From Pseudomonas putida (GTDB taxonomy: Bacteria; Pseudomonadota; Gammaproteobacteria; Pseudomonadales; Pseudomonadaceae), in assembly GCF_009883635.2 (NCBI RefSeq), contig NZ_CP026115.2, positions 5,394,001 through 5,458,000 of the forward strand: a stretch of 64,000 nt of DNA, read 5' to 3'. The first letter of the stretch is position 1; each line of letters starts with the position of its first letter. The notes beneath the pieces were generated by a model that saw only the letters and a program-made list of their open reading frames with translations, was not told the DNA's origin and did no database searches. Made by a program: the position numbers and the translations under genes. Shown piece after piece: positions 1-8,908 of the stretch.

Positions 1-284
1 CGTTCGGCGGCCTGGGAGATGTTGACGAACGACAACTGCACCGCATCGAAGAAGATCGAGCCGGCCACGGTCAGCTCTACCGCCCGACCCACCCGGGTGA
101 ACAGTTCGGCGCCCAGATACGTTTCCAGCTCGCGGATCTGCCGGCTGACGGCGGCCTGGGTCACGCACAGGGCTTCGGCGGCGCGGGTGAAGTTCTGGTA
201 CTTGGCGGCGGCAACGAAGACTTTCACGGCGCGCAACGACGGCATCTTGATCAGGGTCTGATCGGGTTCGGAGTGTCTGACCAT
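1..284 (-). CDS. LysR-family transcriptional regulator, N-terminal part
   Basis: The reverse strand encodes about 94 residues from an ATG at 282-284 and runs off the left edge of the window. The N-terminal winged helix-turn-helix typical of LysR proteins is visible (LRAVKVFVAAA, then FTRAAEALCVTQAAVSRQI, then LYTVGRAVELT-like wing), of the GcvA-like type. The effector domain lies outside the window. It is divergent from the quaternary-amine transporter operon starting at 646, so it may control that operon, although GlxA-type regulators normally do so and one is present downstream. The family is certain and the target is inference. Confidence 0.85.
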   Translation of the reverse strand, partial: MVRHSEPDQTLIKMPSLRAVKVFVAAAKYQNFTRAAEALCVTQAAVSRQIRELETYLGAELFTRVGRAVELTVAGSIFFDAVQLSFVNISQAAE

Positions 285-645
285 GGTGGTGGAGGGCGGT
301 CCTTCGTCTAGCCAAGTGATTCACTCTAGCCTGTAAACGGTCCATGGGTAAATGCAGCAGCGGTCTAGCACCGCGCTTGCAGGCCGATTGATAACTTCAG
401 GTAATGGTTTGGGCGATACAAATGTCGTTGGACCAGCTCTGGATCAGGGCCTAACGTAAAACCCACACGGCGCGGCATTCGCGACAGCGATGTCGAATAA
501 TTTTGAAGCAGGACATTCTGCGTGCCGGTTTTGACTCACGTTCGAATTTGAACGGACTGCCAAGCGTACTCGCACTGATCTCTACCCGCCTTATTGAAAG
601 TGCGACGTTCAAAGATTGGTTAATAAGCATAATAAAGAGGGTCGT
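285..645. promoter_or_regulatory. Divergent intergenic region between lysR and ABC transporter operon
   Basis: This is 361 bases without a gene. It must hold promoters for the leftward LysR gene and the rightward transporter operon. The 3' part (about 540-645) is richer in A+T. A possible TTG start at 616 for the ATPase was set aside because the ATG at 646 is preceded by an AAAGAGGG-type ribosome binding site. I could not assign a specific operator. Confidence 0.4.
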
Positions 646-1806
646 ATGAGCCATGCCGATGAGATTCTTTCGGTAAAAAACATCTTCAAGGTTTTCGGGC
701 CCAACCCCGACATGGCCATGGAGATGCTCCGCAAGGGTGCCGACAAGAACGAAATCTTCAGCAAGACCGGCCACGTCGTCGGCGTGTTCGATGCAAGCTT
801 TTCCGTCAAGCGTGGCGAGATCTTCGTCATCATGGGCCTGTCCGGTTCGGGCAAGTCGACCATGGTGCGGCTGTTCAACCGCTTGATCGAACCCACCTCC
901 GGCAGCATCCATCTCAACGGCAAGGAAATCACCGGGCTCTCCGACAAAGCCCTGCTCGATGTGCGCCGCAAGGAAATGGGCATGGTGTTCCAGTCCTTCG
1001 CCCTGATGCCGCACATGAGCGTGCTGGAAAACACCGCTTTTGGCCTGGAGATTGCCGGCGTGCCCGAAGCCGAGCGCCACAGCCGTGCCCGTGAAGCATT
1101 GAGCCAGGTGGGCCTGGCTGGCCACGAGCACAGCTACCCGCACCAGCTCTCCGGCGGCATGCAGCAGCGCGTGGGCCTGGCCCGGGCGTTGGCCAACGAC
1201 CCGACGATCCTGCTGATGGACGAAGCGTTTTCCGCCCTCGATCCACTGATCCGCAGCGAAATGCAAGGCGAACTGATGCGCCTGCAGGCCGAGCAGCAGC
1301 GCACCATCATCTTCATTTCCCACGACATCGAAGAAGCCATCCGCATCGGCCATCGCATCGCGATCATGGAAGGCGGGCGGGTGGTGCAGATCGGCACCCC
1401 GCAGGAGCTGATCAACCAGCCGGCGAACGACTACGTGCGCACCTTCTTCAAGAGCTTCGACAGCTCGCGGGTGCTCAAGGCCGGAGACCTGGCCAAGTTC
1501 GACCCGGCCGTGGTGTGCAAGGTCAATGGCAAGGCGCCGAGCTTCCAGGCCGGTGTGCCTTACGGCTACCTGGTGGACGACCGCGGGCAGTTGCTCGGCG
1601 TGGTCGACACCGATGCCAATGGCGCCAGTGCCAGTGAACGCTACAGCCTGCACGAGCAGCAGCCGGTGTACACCGATACGCCACTGCATGAAGTACTGGG
1701 CATCGCGGCCGACCTGCCGTATCCGGTGCCAGTGCTCGACCGCCAGGGTGCCTTCAAGGGCACCGTGTCGAAAAACGAGCTGCTGCAGACCCTGAGCCGC
1801 CACTAA
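646..1806 (+). CDS. Quaternary-amine (betaine/choline/carnitine-type) ABC transporter ATP-binding protein
   Basis: This 386-residue ATPase is of the ProV/OpuAA/ChoV family and powers uptake of betaine-like compounds at the cytoplasmic membrane. Visible motifs are Walker A (GLSGSGKST), the Q-loop (VFQSFALMPH), the signature LSGGMQQR, Walker B (ILLMDEAFSALDP) and the H-loop (ISHDIEEA). The N-terminal extension before the core (FKVFGPNPDMAMEML...) is the ProV hallmark, and the C-terminal 110 residues correspond to the CBS-type tail of the family. The ATG at 646 follows a good ribosome binding site. It is followed 22 bases later by the permease gene. The exact substrate cannot be read from the sequence. 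Confidence 0.93.
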   Translation: MSHADEILSVKNIFKVFGPNPDMAMEMLRKGADKNEIFSKTGHVVGVFDASFSVKRGEIFVIMGLSGSGKSTMVRLFNRLIEPTSGSIHLNGKEITGLSDKALLDVRRKEMGMVFQSFALMPHMSVLENTAFGLEIAGVPEAERHSRAREALSQVGLAGHEHSYPHQLSGGMQQRVGLARALANDPTILLMDEAFSALDPLIRSEMQGELMRLQAEQQRTIIFISHDIEEAIRIGHRIAIMEGGRVVQIGTPQELINQPANDYVRTFFKSFDSSRVLKAGDLAKFDPAVVCKVNGKAPSFQAGVPYGYLVDDRGQLLGVVDTDANGASASERYSLHEQQPVYTDTPLHEVLGIAADLPYPVPVLDRQGAFKGTVSKNELLQTLSRH

Positions 1807-1828
1807 GTACAAGAAGAGGTAAGCCCTC

Positions 1829-2782
1829 ATGTCCGAATTCAGCCTTCTCGACCCGTTCCAGGCGGCCACCATCCCCCTGGGTGACTGGGTCACCGCAACC
1901 CTCAACTTCCTCGTGCACAACTTCCGCGAGGTGTTCCGCGCCATTCGCTGGCCGATCGACCAGGTGCTCAATGGCATCGAGTTCACCTTGCAGAGCATTC
2001 CGCCGACCATCGGCATCCTCCTTTCGTCGCTGCTCGGCTGGCAGCTGGCAGGCAAGCGCATGGCGCTGCTGTGCTTCATCACCTTGACGTTATTGGGCTT
2101 GATCGGGGTCTGGTCCGAGTCGATGACCACCCTGGCGCTGGTGCTGACCTCGGTGTTCTTCTGCGCGGTGATCGGCATTCCGCTGGGCATCCTGTGTGCC
2201 CGCAGCAACCGCCTGGAAAGCATCATCCGGCCCTTGCTCGATGCCATGCAGACCTTGCCGGCGTTCGTCTACCTGGTGCCGGTGGTGATGCTGTTCGGTA
2301 TCGGTAACGTACCAGGTGTACTGGTGACCATCGTCTTCGCGCTGCCACCGCTGGTGCGCCTGACCAACCTCGGTATCCGCCAAGTCCCTGAAGACAAGAT
2401 CGAAGCCGCCCGCGCCTTCGGCTGCACCCCGCGGCAGATGCTGACCCGCGTGCAACTGCCGCTGGCCACCTCGACCATCATGGCCGGCCTCAACCAGACC
2501 CTGATGCTGTCGCTGTCGATGGTGGTGATCGCCTCGATGATCTCGGTGGGTGGCCTGGGCCAGATGGTACTGCGCGGCATCGGCCGCCTGGACATGGGCC
2601 TGGCCACCGTCGGCGGTGTCGGCCTGGTGCTGCTGGCGATCTTCCTCGACCGCCTGACCCAGGCCATGGGCGCTCGCACCAGCGCCGACCCGAGCCTGCG
2701 CTGGTACCACACCGGCCCCGTGGGCGTGGTAATGCGCCTGTGCGGCGCGGCGCAACCCCAAGGGCGGCGCAAGACTGCCTGA
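1829..2782 (+). CDS. Quaternary-amine ABC transporter permease (ProW/ChoW family)
   Basis: This 317-residue inner-membrane protein has several hydrophobic segments. It carries the binding-protein-dependent permease EAA-type loop ([24 protein letters not shown]) that contacts the ATPase. The segment [22 protein letters not shown] matches the ProW family. The gene lies between the ATPase and the binding protein and is preceded by an AAGAGG ribosome binding site. Length and composition fit a complete family member. Function follows from the family and the operon. Confidence 0.93.
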   Translation: MSEFSLLDPFQAATIPLGDWVTATLNFLVHNFREVFRAIRWPIDQVLNGIEFTLQSIPPTIGILLSSLLGWQLAGKRMALLCFITLTLLGLIGVWSESMTTLALVLTSVFFCAVIGIPLGILCARSNRLESIIRPLLDAMQTLPAFVYLVPVVMLFGIGNVPGVLVTIVFALPPLVRLTNLGIRQVPEDKIEAARAFGCTPRQMLTRVQLPLATSTIMAGLNQTLMLSLSMVVIASMISVGGLGQMVLRGIGRLDMGLATVGGVGLVLLAIFLDRLTQAMGARTSADPSLRWYHTGPVGVVMRLCGAAQPQGRRKTA

Positions 2783-2847
2783 GCAATCCCCTGGATACAT
2801 TCGATCTGCCGCACTTGAAGATAAAAATCAGAAGAAGGTAAGCGACG

Positions 2848-3876
2848 ATGCACGAATCCAAGTTCTCCCGCAGCATTCTCAAATGCGCCACCGCACTCAC
2901 GCTGATAGCCGCCGCGCTGTGTGCCCATGCCTCGGCCGACAAACCGGGAGAAGGGGTCAAGGTCACCCCGATCTTCCCCTCCATCGCTGAAGAGCGCTTT
3001 CGTGGCGAAGTGGCCATGGAAGGCCTGCGCGAGCTGGGTTACAACGTGCAGGAGCCGAAGGAGACCGAGTACGGCGTGATGATGGTGGCCCTGGCCAACG
3101 GCGACGCCGACTTCACCGTGCACCTGTGGGAAAAACTGCATGACAAGTTCTACCAGCAGGCCGGCGGCGACGATGTGATGGTCAAGACCGGCAACATTCT
3201 GCCGGGCGTCGCCCAGGGCTACCTGATCGACAAGAAAACCGCCGACCAATACAACATCAAGTACATCACCGACCTGAAGAAACCCGAGATCGCCAAGCTG
3301 TTCGACACCGACGGCGACGGCAAGGCCGACATGACCGGCTGCAACCCGGGCTGGGGTTGCGAGCTGGTGATCTCCCACCACATGAAGGCCTACGACCTCG
3401 ACAAGACCGTGACCGTCAACCAGGGCTCGTACTTCGCGCTGATGGCCGACACCATTACTCGCTACAAGGAAGGCAAGCCGATCTTGTACTTCACCTGGGT
3501 GCCGCAGTGGATCGCCAGTGTGCTGGTCGAAGGCAAGGACGTGGTCTGGCTGGAAGTGCCGAAGACCGACCTGCCGGATGGCAACAACGATGTCGATACC
3601 ATGTACCACGGCAAGAACCTCGGCTTTGCCATCGACAAGGTGGTGGCGGTGCTGAACAAGGACTTCGCCAAGGAAAACCCGGCGGCCACCAAGTTCCTGT
3701 CGCTGGTGCAGATCAGCACCGATGACGAGAGCAACCAGAACCTGAAGATGCAGAAAGGCGAGAAAAAGCCTGCCGACATCACCCGCCATGCCAAAGAGTG
3801 GGTCGCCGCGCACCGTCAGCAGTTCGATGAGTGGCTGCAGGCCTCCCGCGCTGCGGCTACCCAGGCCAGCAAGTAA
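2848..3876 (+). CDS. Periplasmic quaternary-amine binding protein (ProX/ChoX/CaiX-like)
   Basis: This 342-residue protein has a signal peptide (hydrophobic core TALTLIAAALCAHASA) followed by a ProX-type ligand-binding domain. It delivers betaine, choline or carnitine to the permease. A DTDGDGKADMTGCNPGWGCE segment with two cysteines is present, as in ProX relatives. Aromatic residues in HLWEK and YFTWVPQW are candidate members of the cation-pi ligand cage. An AGAAGG ribosome binding site precedes ATG 2848. It is the third gene of the operon; a REP hairpin separates it from the next gene. Ligand identity is not deducible by eye. Confidence 0.92.
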   Translation: MHESKFSRSILKCATALTLIAAALCAHASADKPGEGVKVTPIFPSIAEERFRGEVAMEGLRELGYNVQEPKETEYGVMMVALANGDADFTVHLWEKLHDKFYQQAGGDDVMVKTGNILPGVAQGYLIDKKTADQYNIKYITDLKKPEIAKLFDTDGDGKADMTGCNPGWGCELVISHHMKAYDLDKTVTVNQGSYFALMADTITRYKEGKPILYFTWVPQWIASVLVEGKDVVWLEVPKTDLPDGNNDVDTMYHGKNLGFAIDKVVAVLNKDFAKENPAATKFLSLVQISTDDESNQNLKMQKGEKKPADITRHAKEWVAAHRQQFDEWLQASRAAATQASK

Positions 3877-3898
3877 TCCTGTTCCATCAATGTTGACC

Positions 3899-3957
3899 CC
3901 TTCGCGGGACAAGCCCGCTCCTACAGAAATCGTGTAGGAGCGGGCTTGTCCGCGAAG
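3899..3957. repeat. REP inverted pair (putida type)
   Basis: Two near-complementary REP units face each other around a 7-base loop: TTCGCGGGACAAGCCCGCTC and its reverse complement, each ending in CTACA/TGTAG at the loop. The element sits just after the ABC operon stop codon, where it could act as an mRNA 3' end or terminator. A degraded relative occurs at 13141-13235. Confidence 0.9.
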
Positions 3958-3993
3958 AATCCACCGCGTTCTTCCCGCCGTTGAGTCACCGCC

Positions 3994-5049
3994 ATGAGCC
4001 ATTTCGAAAGCATCCTCAAGAACGCCAACCTGGCCCACCTCGACCCTGCCGGCCGCACCACCCTGGGGCTGCCATGCCGCCGCGTGGCCTTCGTCCTGCA
4101 CGAGCACTTCTCGATGATGGCCTTTACCGCCGCCATGGACAGCCTGGTCACCGCCAACCTGATGAGCGCCACGCCGCTATTCGACATCCAGGTGGTGGGC
4201 GAGGGTACGCAGGTAATGAGTGACCTCGGCATCGCGCTGCCGGTCAATACCGCGCTGGCCGAGCTTGATGTGCACGGGCTTGACTGTCTGCTGGTGTGCG
4301 GTGGTTTCCGCGTACGCCTGGAGGCGTCGGCGCTGCTGCGAAGCAAGTTGCGCCAGGCCGACCACCTGGGGTGCCAGCTCGGTGGGCTGTGGAATGGCGC
4401 CTACTTCCTGGCCGAAGCCGGGCTGCTCAACGACCATGACTGTGCTTTCCACCCGGATGGCCGGGCGATGATGAGCGAGTTGTTCCCCAAGGTCCGTGTC
4501 AGCCGCCAGGCGCACATGCTCGACAGCCGGCGGATGAGTTGTGCCGGGGCCAGCAGTGCGCTGGACATGATGCTGGCGCTGCTGGAGTTCAAAGCCGGCG
4601 AAGCACTGCGTCGGGCTGTGGAGCAGATGCTGGCGTGTGACCGCTCGCGGGTGCTGAGCGACGTGCCGTCGATCACGCCGGAAGTCGACCCGAGCCTGCC
4701 CCGTGGGGTGCGCCTGGCGCTGGAGTTGATGCATGCCAATATCGAAGACCCGATCGCCATCGACGAAATCGCCGAGCATGCCGGGCTGTCGCGGCGCCAC
4801 CTGGAGCGCCTGTTCCGCCGCCATGTGCAGGCCACGCCGCCACGGTATTACCTGGAACTGCGCCTGACCCATGCGCGGCAGTTGCTGCAGCACACCAGCA
4901 AGTCGCTGACCGAGGTGGCTGTGGCCAGTGGATTTGTGAGTTTCCCGCATTTCTATCGGCGTTTTCGCGAGTTGTTCGCCATTGCCCCGCGCCAATTCCG
5001 CGCGCGCAGCCAAGGTTGGGCAGGGTGGCAGGAAGTGGCGGTACATTGA
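3994..5049 (+). CDS. GlxA-type AraC-family regulator (DJ-1/GATase1-like sensor domain)
   Basis: This 351-residue regulator has an N-terminal class I glutamine-amidotransferase-like domain (about residues 20-190) and a C-terminal AraC double helix-turn-helix (about 245-340; IAIDEIAEHAGLSRRHLERLF and LTEVAVASGFVSFPHFYRRF). The architecture matches GbdR and CdhR of Pseudomonas, which sense betaine or carnitine derivatives. Its position just downstream of a quaternary-amine transporter supports the same kind of role, controlling that transporter and a matching catabolic pathway elsewhere. Family assignment is secure; the inducer is inference. Confidence 0.92.
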   Translation: MSHFESILKNANLAHLDPAGRTTLGLPCRRVAFVLHEHFSMMAFTAAMDSLVTANLMSATPLFDIQVVGEGTQVMSDLGIALPVNTALAELDVHGLDCLLVCGGFRVRLEASALLRSKLRQADHLGCQLGGLWNGAYFLAEAGLLNDHDCAFHPDGRAMMSELFPKVRVSRQAHMLDSRRMSCAGASSALDMMLALLEFKAGEALRRAVEQMLACDRSRVLSDVPSITPEVDPSLPRGVRLALELMHANIEDPIAIDEIAEHAGLSRRHLERLFRRHVQATPPRYYLELRLTHARQLLQHTSKSLTEVAVASGFVSFPHFYRRFRELFAIAPRQFRARSQGWAGWQEVAVH

Positions 5050-5339
5050 TAGCTTGATGTTGACTTGTAGGGCCTCTTCGCGGGCAATACAAGCATCAAC
5101 TATGTTCGATAATCGCCCAGGCACCGGTAGTCCATTGTCCGCTATTCGCCCGCCCAATCCGAACATCTCATTGCCCAACCCCCGCCTTTTTGCTTAGTGT
5201 GTCACTTATGCGCCAGTGGTCAGCTGCCCCCAGATACCTCACCCTGGCCCGATACAATGACCGTGAACGACCGCAACCACAGCCCCTGGGCCAGTAGGAA
5301 GCGGCGCCCAGAACAATAACGATGCCGAGTGCCTAGCCT

Positions 5340-6296
5340 ATGGAAAGCCGCCTGCTGAGCGAGCGCAGTAGCGTGTTCCATCACGCCGACCCCTATGCGG
5401 TGTCCGACTACGTCAACCAGCACGTCGGCCAGCACTGCATCGGCCTGTCGCGTACCACCCACCCCCAGGCCAGCCTGAGCCACCGCAAGTTCGCCGAACT
5501 CGACCTGTGCCGCATCAGCTACGGCGGCAGCGTGCGGGTTACTTCGCCGGCGCTGGAAACCATCTACCACCTGCAAGTGCTGCTCAACGGCAACTGCCTG
5601 TGGCGCGGACACCAGCGCGAGCACCACCTGGTGCCTGGCGAATTGCTGCTGATCAACCCGGACGACCCGGTCGACCTGACCTATTCCGAAGACTGCGAGA
5701 AATTCATCCTCAAGGTGCCGACCCGGCTGCTCGACACCATCTGCGAGGAGCAGCGCTGGCAACGGCCGGACGGCGGCGTGCGCTTCCTGCGCAACCACTA
5801 CCGGCTGGAGGAGCTGGATGGCTTCGTCAACCTGCTGGCCATGGTCTGCCACGAAGCCGAGGTCAGTGATTCGCTGCCGCGGGTGCAAGGGCACTACAGC
5901 CAGATTGTCGCCAGCAAGCTGATGACCTTGATGAGCACCAACATCCGCCGCGAAAGCCTGGGCACGCCGGGTGCGAGCCTGGAGCGGATCCTCGATTACA
6001 TTGACCGCAACCTCAAGCTGGAGCTGACCGCCGAGGCGCTGGCGGAGCAGGCCTGCATGAGCCTGCGTTCGCTGTATGCGCTGTTCGATCGCCAGCTGGG
6101 CACCACGCCCAAGCAGTACGTGCGCCAGCGCAAGCTGGAGCGGGTGCATGCGTGCCTGAGCGATGGCAGCTGCGCGGTGCGCAGCGTGACCGAGCTGGCC
6201 ATGGATTACGGCTTCCTGCACCTCGGGCGGTTCTCCGAAGTGTATCGCCAGCGCTTTGGCGAGCTGCCTTCGGAAACCTTCAGGCAGCGCCAATGA
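5340..6296 (+). CDS. AraC/XylS-family activator, BenR/XylS-like
   Basis: This 318-residue protein resembles XylS and BenR along its length: HADPYAVSDYVNQHVG near the N-terminus, DLCRISYGGSVRVTSP, YHLQVLLNGNCLWRGH, LLINPDDPVDLTYSEDCEKF, and a C-terminal AraC DNA-binding domain ending in HLGRFSEVYRQRFGELPSET. XylS and BenR activate benzoate or toluate dioxygenase operons with benzoate-type effectors. No benzoate genes are present here; the neighbours are acyl-CoA enzymes on the opposite strand, with only 6 bases between stop codons. It may be BenR acting at a distance or a paralogue with another ligand. The start aligns with the XylS start. Confidence 0.88.
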   Translation: MESRLLSERSSVFHHADPYAVSDYVNQHVGQHCIGLSRTTHPQASLSHRKFAELDLCRISYGGSVRVTSPALETIYHLQVLLNGNCLWRGHQREHHLVPGELLLINPDDPVDLTYSEDCEKFILKVPTRLLDTICEEQRWQRPDGGVRFLRNHYRLEELDGFVNLLAMVCHEAEVSDSLPRVQGHYSQIVASKLMTLMSTNIRRESLGTPGASLERILDYIDRNLKLELTAEALAEQACMSLRSLYALFDRQLGTTPKQYVRQRKLERVHACLSDGSCAVRSVTELAMDYGFLHLGRFSEVYRQRFGELPSETFRQRQ

Positions 6297-6302
6297 CAGG
6301 GC

Positions 6303-7454
6303 TTACAAGGGGTAGTGCTTGAGTTCGCGCGCGATCAGCATGCGCTGGATCTCGCTCGACCCTTCGTAGATTTGCGTGATACGCGCATCGCGGTAATAAC
6401 GCTCGACCGGGTAGTCCTCCAGATAGCCATACCCACCGTGTACCTGGATCGCCATCGAGCACACTCGCTCGGCCATTTCCGAGGCGAACAGCTTGGCCTG
6501 CGAAGCCTCCGACAGGCACGGCTTGCCTGCCGTGCGCAGCCGCGCGGCATGCAGGATCAGCAACCGCGCAGCATTCACCTGGACCTGCATGTCGGCCAGC
6601 AGGTTGGCGATGCTCTGGTGCTCGTTGATCGGCTTGCCGAACTGGATGCGGTCCCGCGAGTACACCAGCGCCGCCTCGAACGCGGCACGGGCGATGCCCA
6701 GGGCCTGAGCGGCGATGCCGATGCGCCCGCCTTCGAGGTTGGAAAGGGCGATGGCCAGGCCCTTGCCACGCTCACCGAGGATGTTCGCCGCCGGAATGCG
6801 GCAGTTGTCGAAGGTCACCGCGCAGGTGTCGGAGGCGCGGATGCCCATCTTGTGTTCGCTGCGGTCAACCTTGAACCCGGGGTTGTCGGTGGGCACCAGG
6901 AAGGCCGACAGGCCTTTCTTGCCCAGCTCCGGGTCGGTGACGGCGAAGACGATGGCCAACCCGGCACGGCGGGCGTTGCTGACGAACTGTTTGGACCCAT
7001 TGATGACCCATTCGCCATTGACCAGCTCGGCGCGGGTACGCAGGTTGTGCGCTTCGGAGCCTGCCTGTGGTTCGGTCAGGCAGAAGCAGCCGATCACCTC
7101 GCCAGTGGCCAGGCGCGGCAGCCAGGCCTGCTGCTGTTCAGGGGTGCCGTAGGCCAGCAGGGGGCCGCAGCCAACCGAGTTGTGGATGCTCATCATCGCG
7201 CCGGTGGCGCCGCAGCCAGCGGCGATTTCCTCGACGGCCAAGGCATAGGCCACGTAGTCGGTGTAGCTGCCGCCGAAGTCTTCGGGCACGACCATGCCGA
7301 GCAGGCCCAGCTCGCCCATCTTGCGCACCACGCCATCGTCGATCCAGCCGGCCTTTTCCCAGGCCTGGGCATGCGGCGCGATCTCGCCACGGGCGAAGTC
7401 CCGGGCCATGTCGCGGATCATGATCTGTTCTTCGCTCAGTTCCAGGTCTTGCAT
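6303..7454 (-). CDS. Acyl-CoA dehydrogenase (short/branched-chain, isobutyryl-CoA type likely)
   Basis: This 383-residue FAD enzyme has the family landmarks [22 protein letters not shown] (flavin and substrate loops) and the C-terminal [10 protein letters not shown], whose glutamate (about residue 364) is the catalytic base of short-chain members. It would introduce the alpha-beta double bond into an acyl-CoA. It lies 16 bases downstream of the 3-hydroxyisobutyryl-CoA hydrolase gene in the same operon, which points to valine degradation and isobutyryl-CoA as substrate. Substrate is inferred from context. Confidence 0.9.
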   Translation of the reverse strand: MQDLELSEEQIMIRDMARDFARGEIAPHAQAWEKAGWIDDGVVRKMGELGLLGMVVPEDFGGSYTDYVAYALAVEEIAAGCGATGAMMSIHNSVGCGPLLAYGTPEQQQAWLPRLATGEVIGCFCLTEPQAGSEAHNLRTRAELVNGEWVINGSKQFVSNARRAGLAIVFAVTDPELGKKGLSAFLVPTDNPGFKVDRSEHKMGIRASDTCAVTFDNCRIPAANILGERGKGLAIALSNLEGGRIGIAAQALGIARAAFEAALVYSRDRIQFGKPINEHQSIANLLADMQVQVNAARLLILHAARLRTAGKPCLSEASQAKLFASEMAERVCSMAIQVHGGYGYLEDYPVERYYRDARITQIYEGSSEIQRMLIARELKHYPL

Positions 7455-7470
7455 CTGTGTACTCCCGGGC

Positions 7471-8541
7471 TCACAGGCCTTCGAAGAATTGGTCGACCCG
7501 CTGGCGCGACAGCCCGGCCAGGGTCGGCGGGTTCCAGCGCGGCTGCTTGTCCTTGTCGATGATCAGGGCGCGCACGCCCTCGATGATGTCGCCGTACTGG
7601 AACCACTGGCGGTCGATGTGCAGCTCCATGGCGAAGCAGTCTTCCAGCGCCAGGTGGCGACCGCGGCGCAGCATCTCCAGAGTAACCGCCATGGCCAGCG
7701 GCGAGCGGCTTTCCAGCTGTTCGGCAGTCGCCAACGCCCATGGGTGGCTGTCGCCGATGCGCACGGCGCGCAGTTGCTCGATGATCGCCGCCAGGTCGGG
7801 CTGGGCGAAGAAGTGGTCGATGACCGGGCGCAGCTTTTCCAGCGGCGCATCGTCCAGCACCTGGCTGCCGAGCTTGGCCAGCAGGTTCTGCAGGTCCTTG
7901 AGCGGATGGTCGCCGAAGCGCAGCGTATCCAGGCCTTCATCCAGCGCGGCAAGCTTGTCGCTGGTCAGGTACCAGTCGGCCAGCCCGCAGTACAGGGCGT
8001 CGGCAGCCTGGATCTGGGTGCCACTGACGCCCAGGTAGGTGCCCAGTTCGCCCGGGATGCGCGAGAGGAAGTAGCTGCCGCCTACGTCCGGGAAGTAACC
8101 GATGCCAACCTCGGGCATGCCCAGGCGGCTGCGTTCGGTGACGATGCGCAGGTCGCAGCCCTGGGCCAGGCCCATGCCGCCACCGAGGGTGAAACCGTCC
8201 ATCAGCACCAGCACCGGCTTGCGGTAGCGGTGGATGGCCAGGTCCAGGGCGTATTCCTCGACGAAGAAGTCTTCGTGCAGGGTTTCGCCGGCCTTGTAGC
8301 TGTCGTGCAACGAGCGGATATCGCCGCCGGCGCAGAAGCCCTTGGGGCCTTCGCCGCGCAGTACCACGGCCTGCACCTGTGGGTCTTCGACCCATTGGTC
8401 GAGGTGCTGGCGCAGGCTGCGCACCATGTCCAGGGTCAGGGCATTGAGGCCGGCAGGGCGGTTGAGGGTGAGGTGGCCAATCTGGTTGCGGACCTCGGCC
8501 AGTACATGAGCCGTTGCCGAGGTATGAGCGTGCGCGGTCAT
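7471..8541 (-). CDS. 3-hydroxyisobutyryl-CoA hydrolase (enoyl-CoA hydratase/isomerase fold)
   Basis: This 356-residue protein belongs to the ECH_2 type of the crotonase family, longer than ordinary enoyl-CoA hydratases. Landmarks are [14 protein letters not shown], the oxyanion segment [23 protein letters not shown] and [19 protein letters not shown], all typical of 3-hydroxyisobutyryl-CoA hydrolases. The enzyme releases 3-hydroxyisobutyrate from its CoA thioester in valine catabolism in the cytoplasm. It is the first gene of the two-gene operon with the acyl-CoA dehydrogenase. Missing here are mmsA/mmsB-like genes, which would act next. Confidence 0.9.
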   Translation of the reverse strand: MTAHAHTSATAHVLAEVRNQIGHLTLNRPAGLNALTLDMVRSLRQHLDQWVEDPQVQAVVLRGEGPKGFCAGGDIRSLHDSYKAGETLHEDFFVEEYALDLAIHRYRKPVLVLMDGFTLGGGMGLAQGCDLRIVTERSRLGMPEVGIGYFPDVGGSYFLSRIPGELGTYLGVSGTQIQAADALYCGLADWYLTSDKLAALDEGLDTLRFGDHPLKDLQNLLAKLGSQVLDDAPLEKLRPVIDHFFAQPDLAAIIEQLRAVRIGDSHPWALATAEQLESRSPLAMAVTLEMLRRGRHLALEDCFAMELHIDRQWFQYGDIIEGVRALIIDKDKQPRWNPPTLAGLSRQRVDQFFEGL

Positions 8542-8908
8542 CGCGTTCTCCCTGCTTTGTTATTGATTTTCCAAGTGAAGTCTGGAGTGCGCTGGAGGAT
8601 CGCTGGATCCTGGCATGCGAATTTATCTTACGCAATGGACAAATCTGCAGGGGGATCGTGCGTTTATGCCTTGAGTTGTTCCTGGCTTGGGTTCTGCAGC
8701 GTCTGTGAGATCGAGCGCCGCCCGCGCGGCGCATCGCGGGCAAGCCCGCTTGAATGGTTAGACTTGAAGGGGGGAGCAGCTTCAGCGCCCACCGAGATGT
8801 GCTTGATAGGTATGAGTGTGCCACGCTTCACTCCGCTGCTTTGATATCCAAACACCGTTCACCCCGTGATAAAAACCGGGCACTCGATAAAAACAATTGG
8901 AATGCCTG
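8542..8908. other. Intergenic region with a REP-like block
   Basis: These 367 bases lie between the divergent hydrolase gene and the MFS gene. They contain the repeat at 8702-8751 and presumably the two promoters. I see no supported gene: open frames here are short and unlike any family I recognise. Confidence 0.4.
8702..8751. repeat. REP-like block of the GAGATCGAGCGCCGCCCGCG family
   Basis: The block starts TGTGAGATCGAGCGCCGCCC and continues GCGCGGCGCATCGCGGGCAAGCCCGCT. The first part is shared with the arms of the long inverted repeat at 21734-21974 and with the hairpin at 49491-49520; the last part matches the putida REP core. It therefore looks like a hybrid or single half of the larger element. 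Confidence 0.8.

Noticed and set aside
451..2247. Long open frame antisense to the ABC ATPase and permease genes (and similar long antisense frames over bamA, the GGDEF protein and the P-type ATPase)
   Set aside because: These are composition shadows in GC-rich DNA; the products lack domains and the sense genes have complete family motifs.
3301..3360. EF-hand-like DTDGDGKAD stretch in the periplasmic binding protein
   Set aside because: It recurs in ProX-family proteins as part of a normal structural loop next to two cysteines, so it is not a sign of a fused domain.
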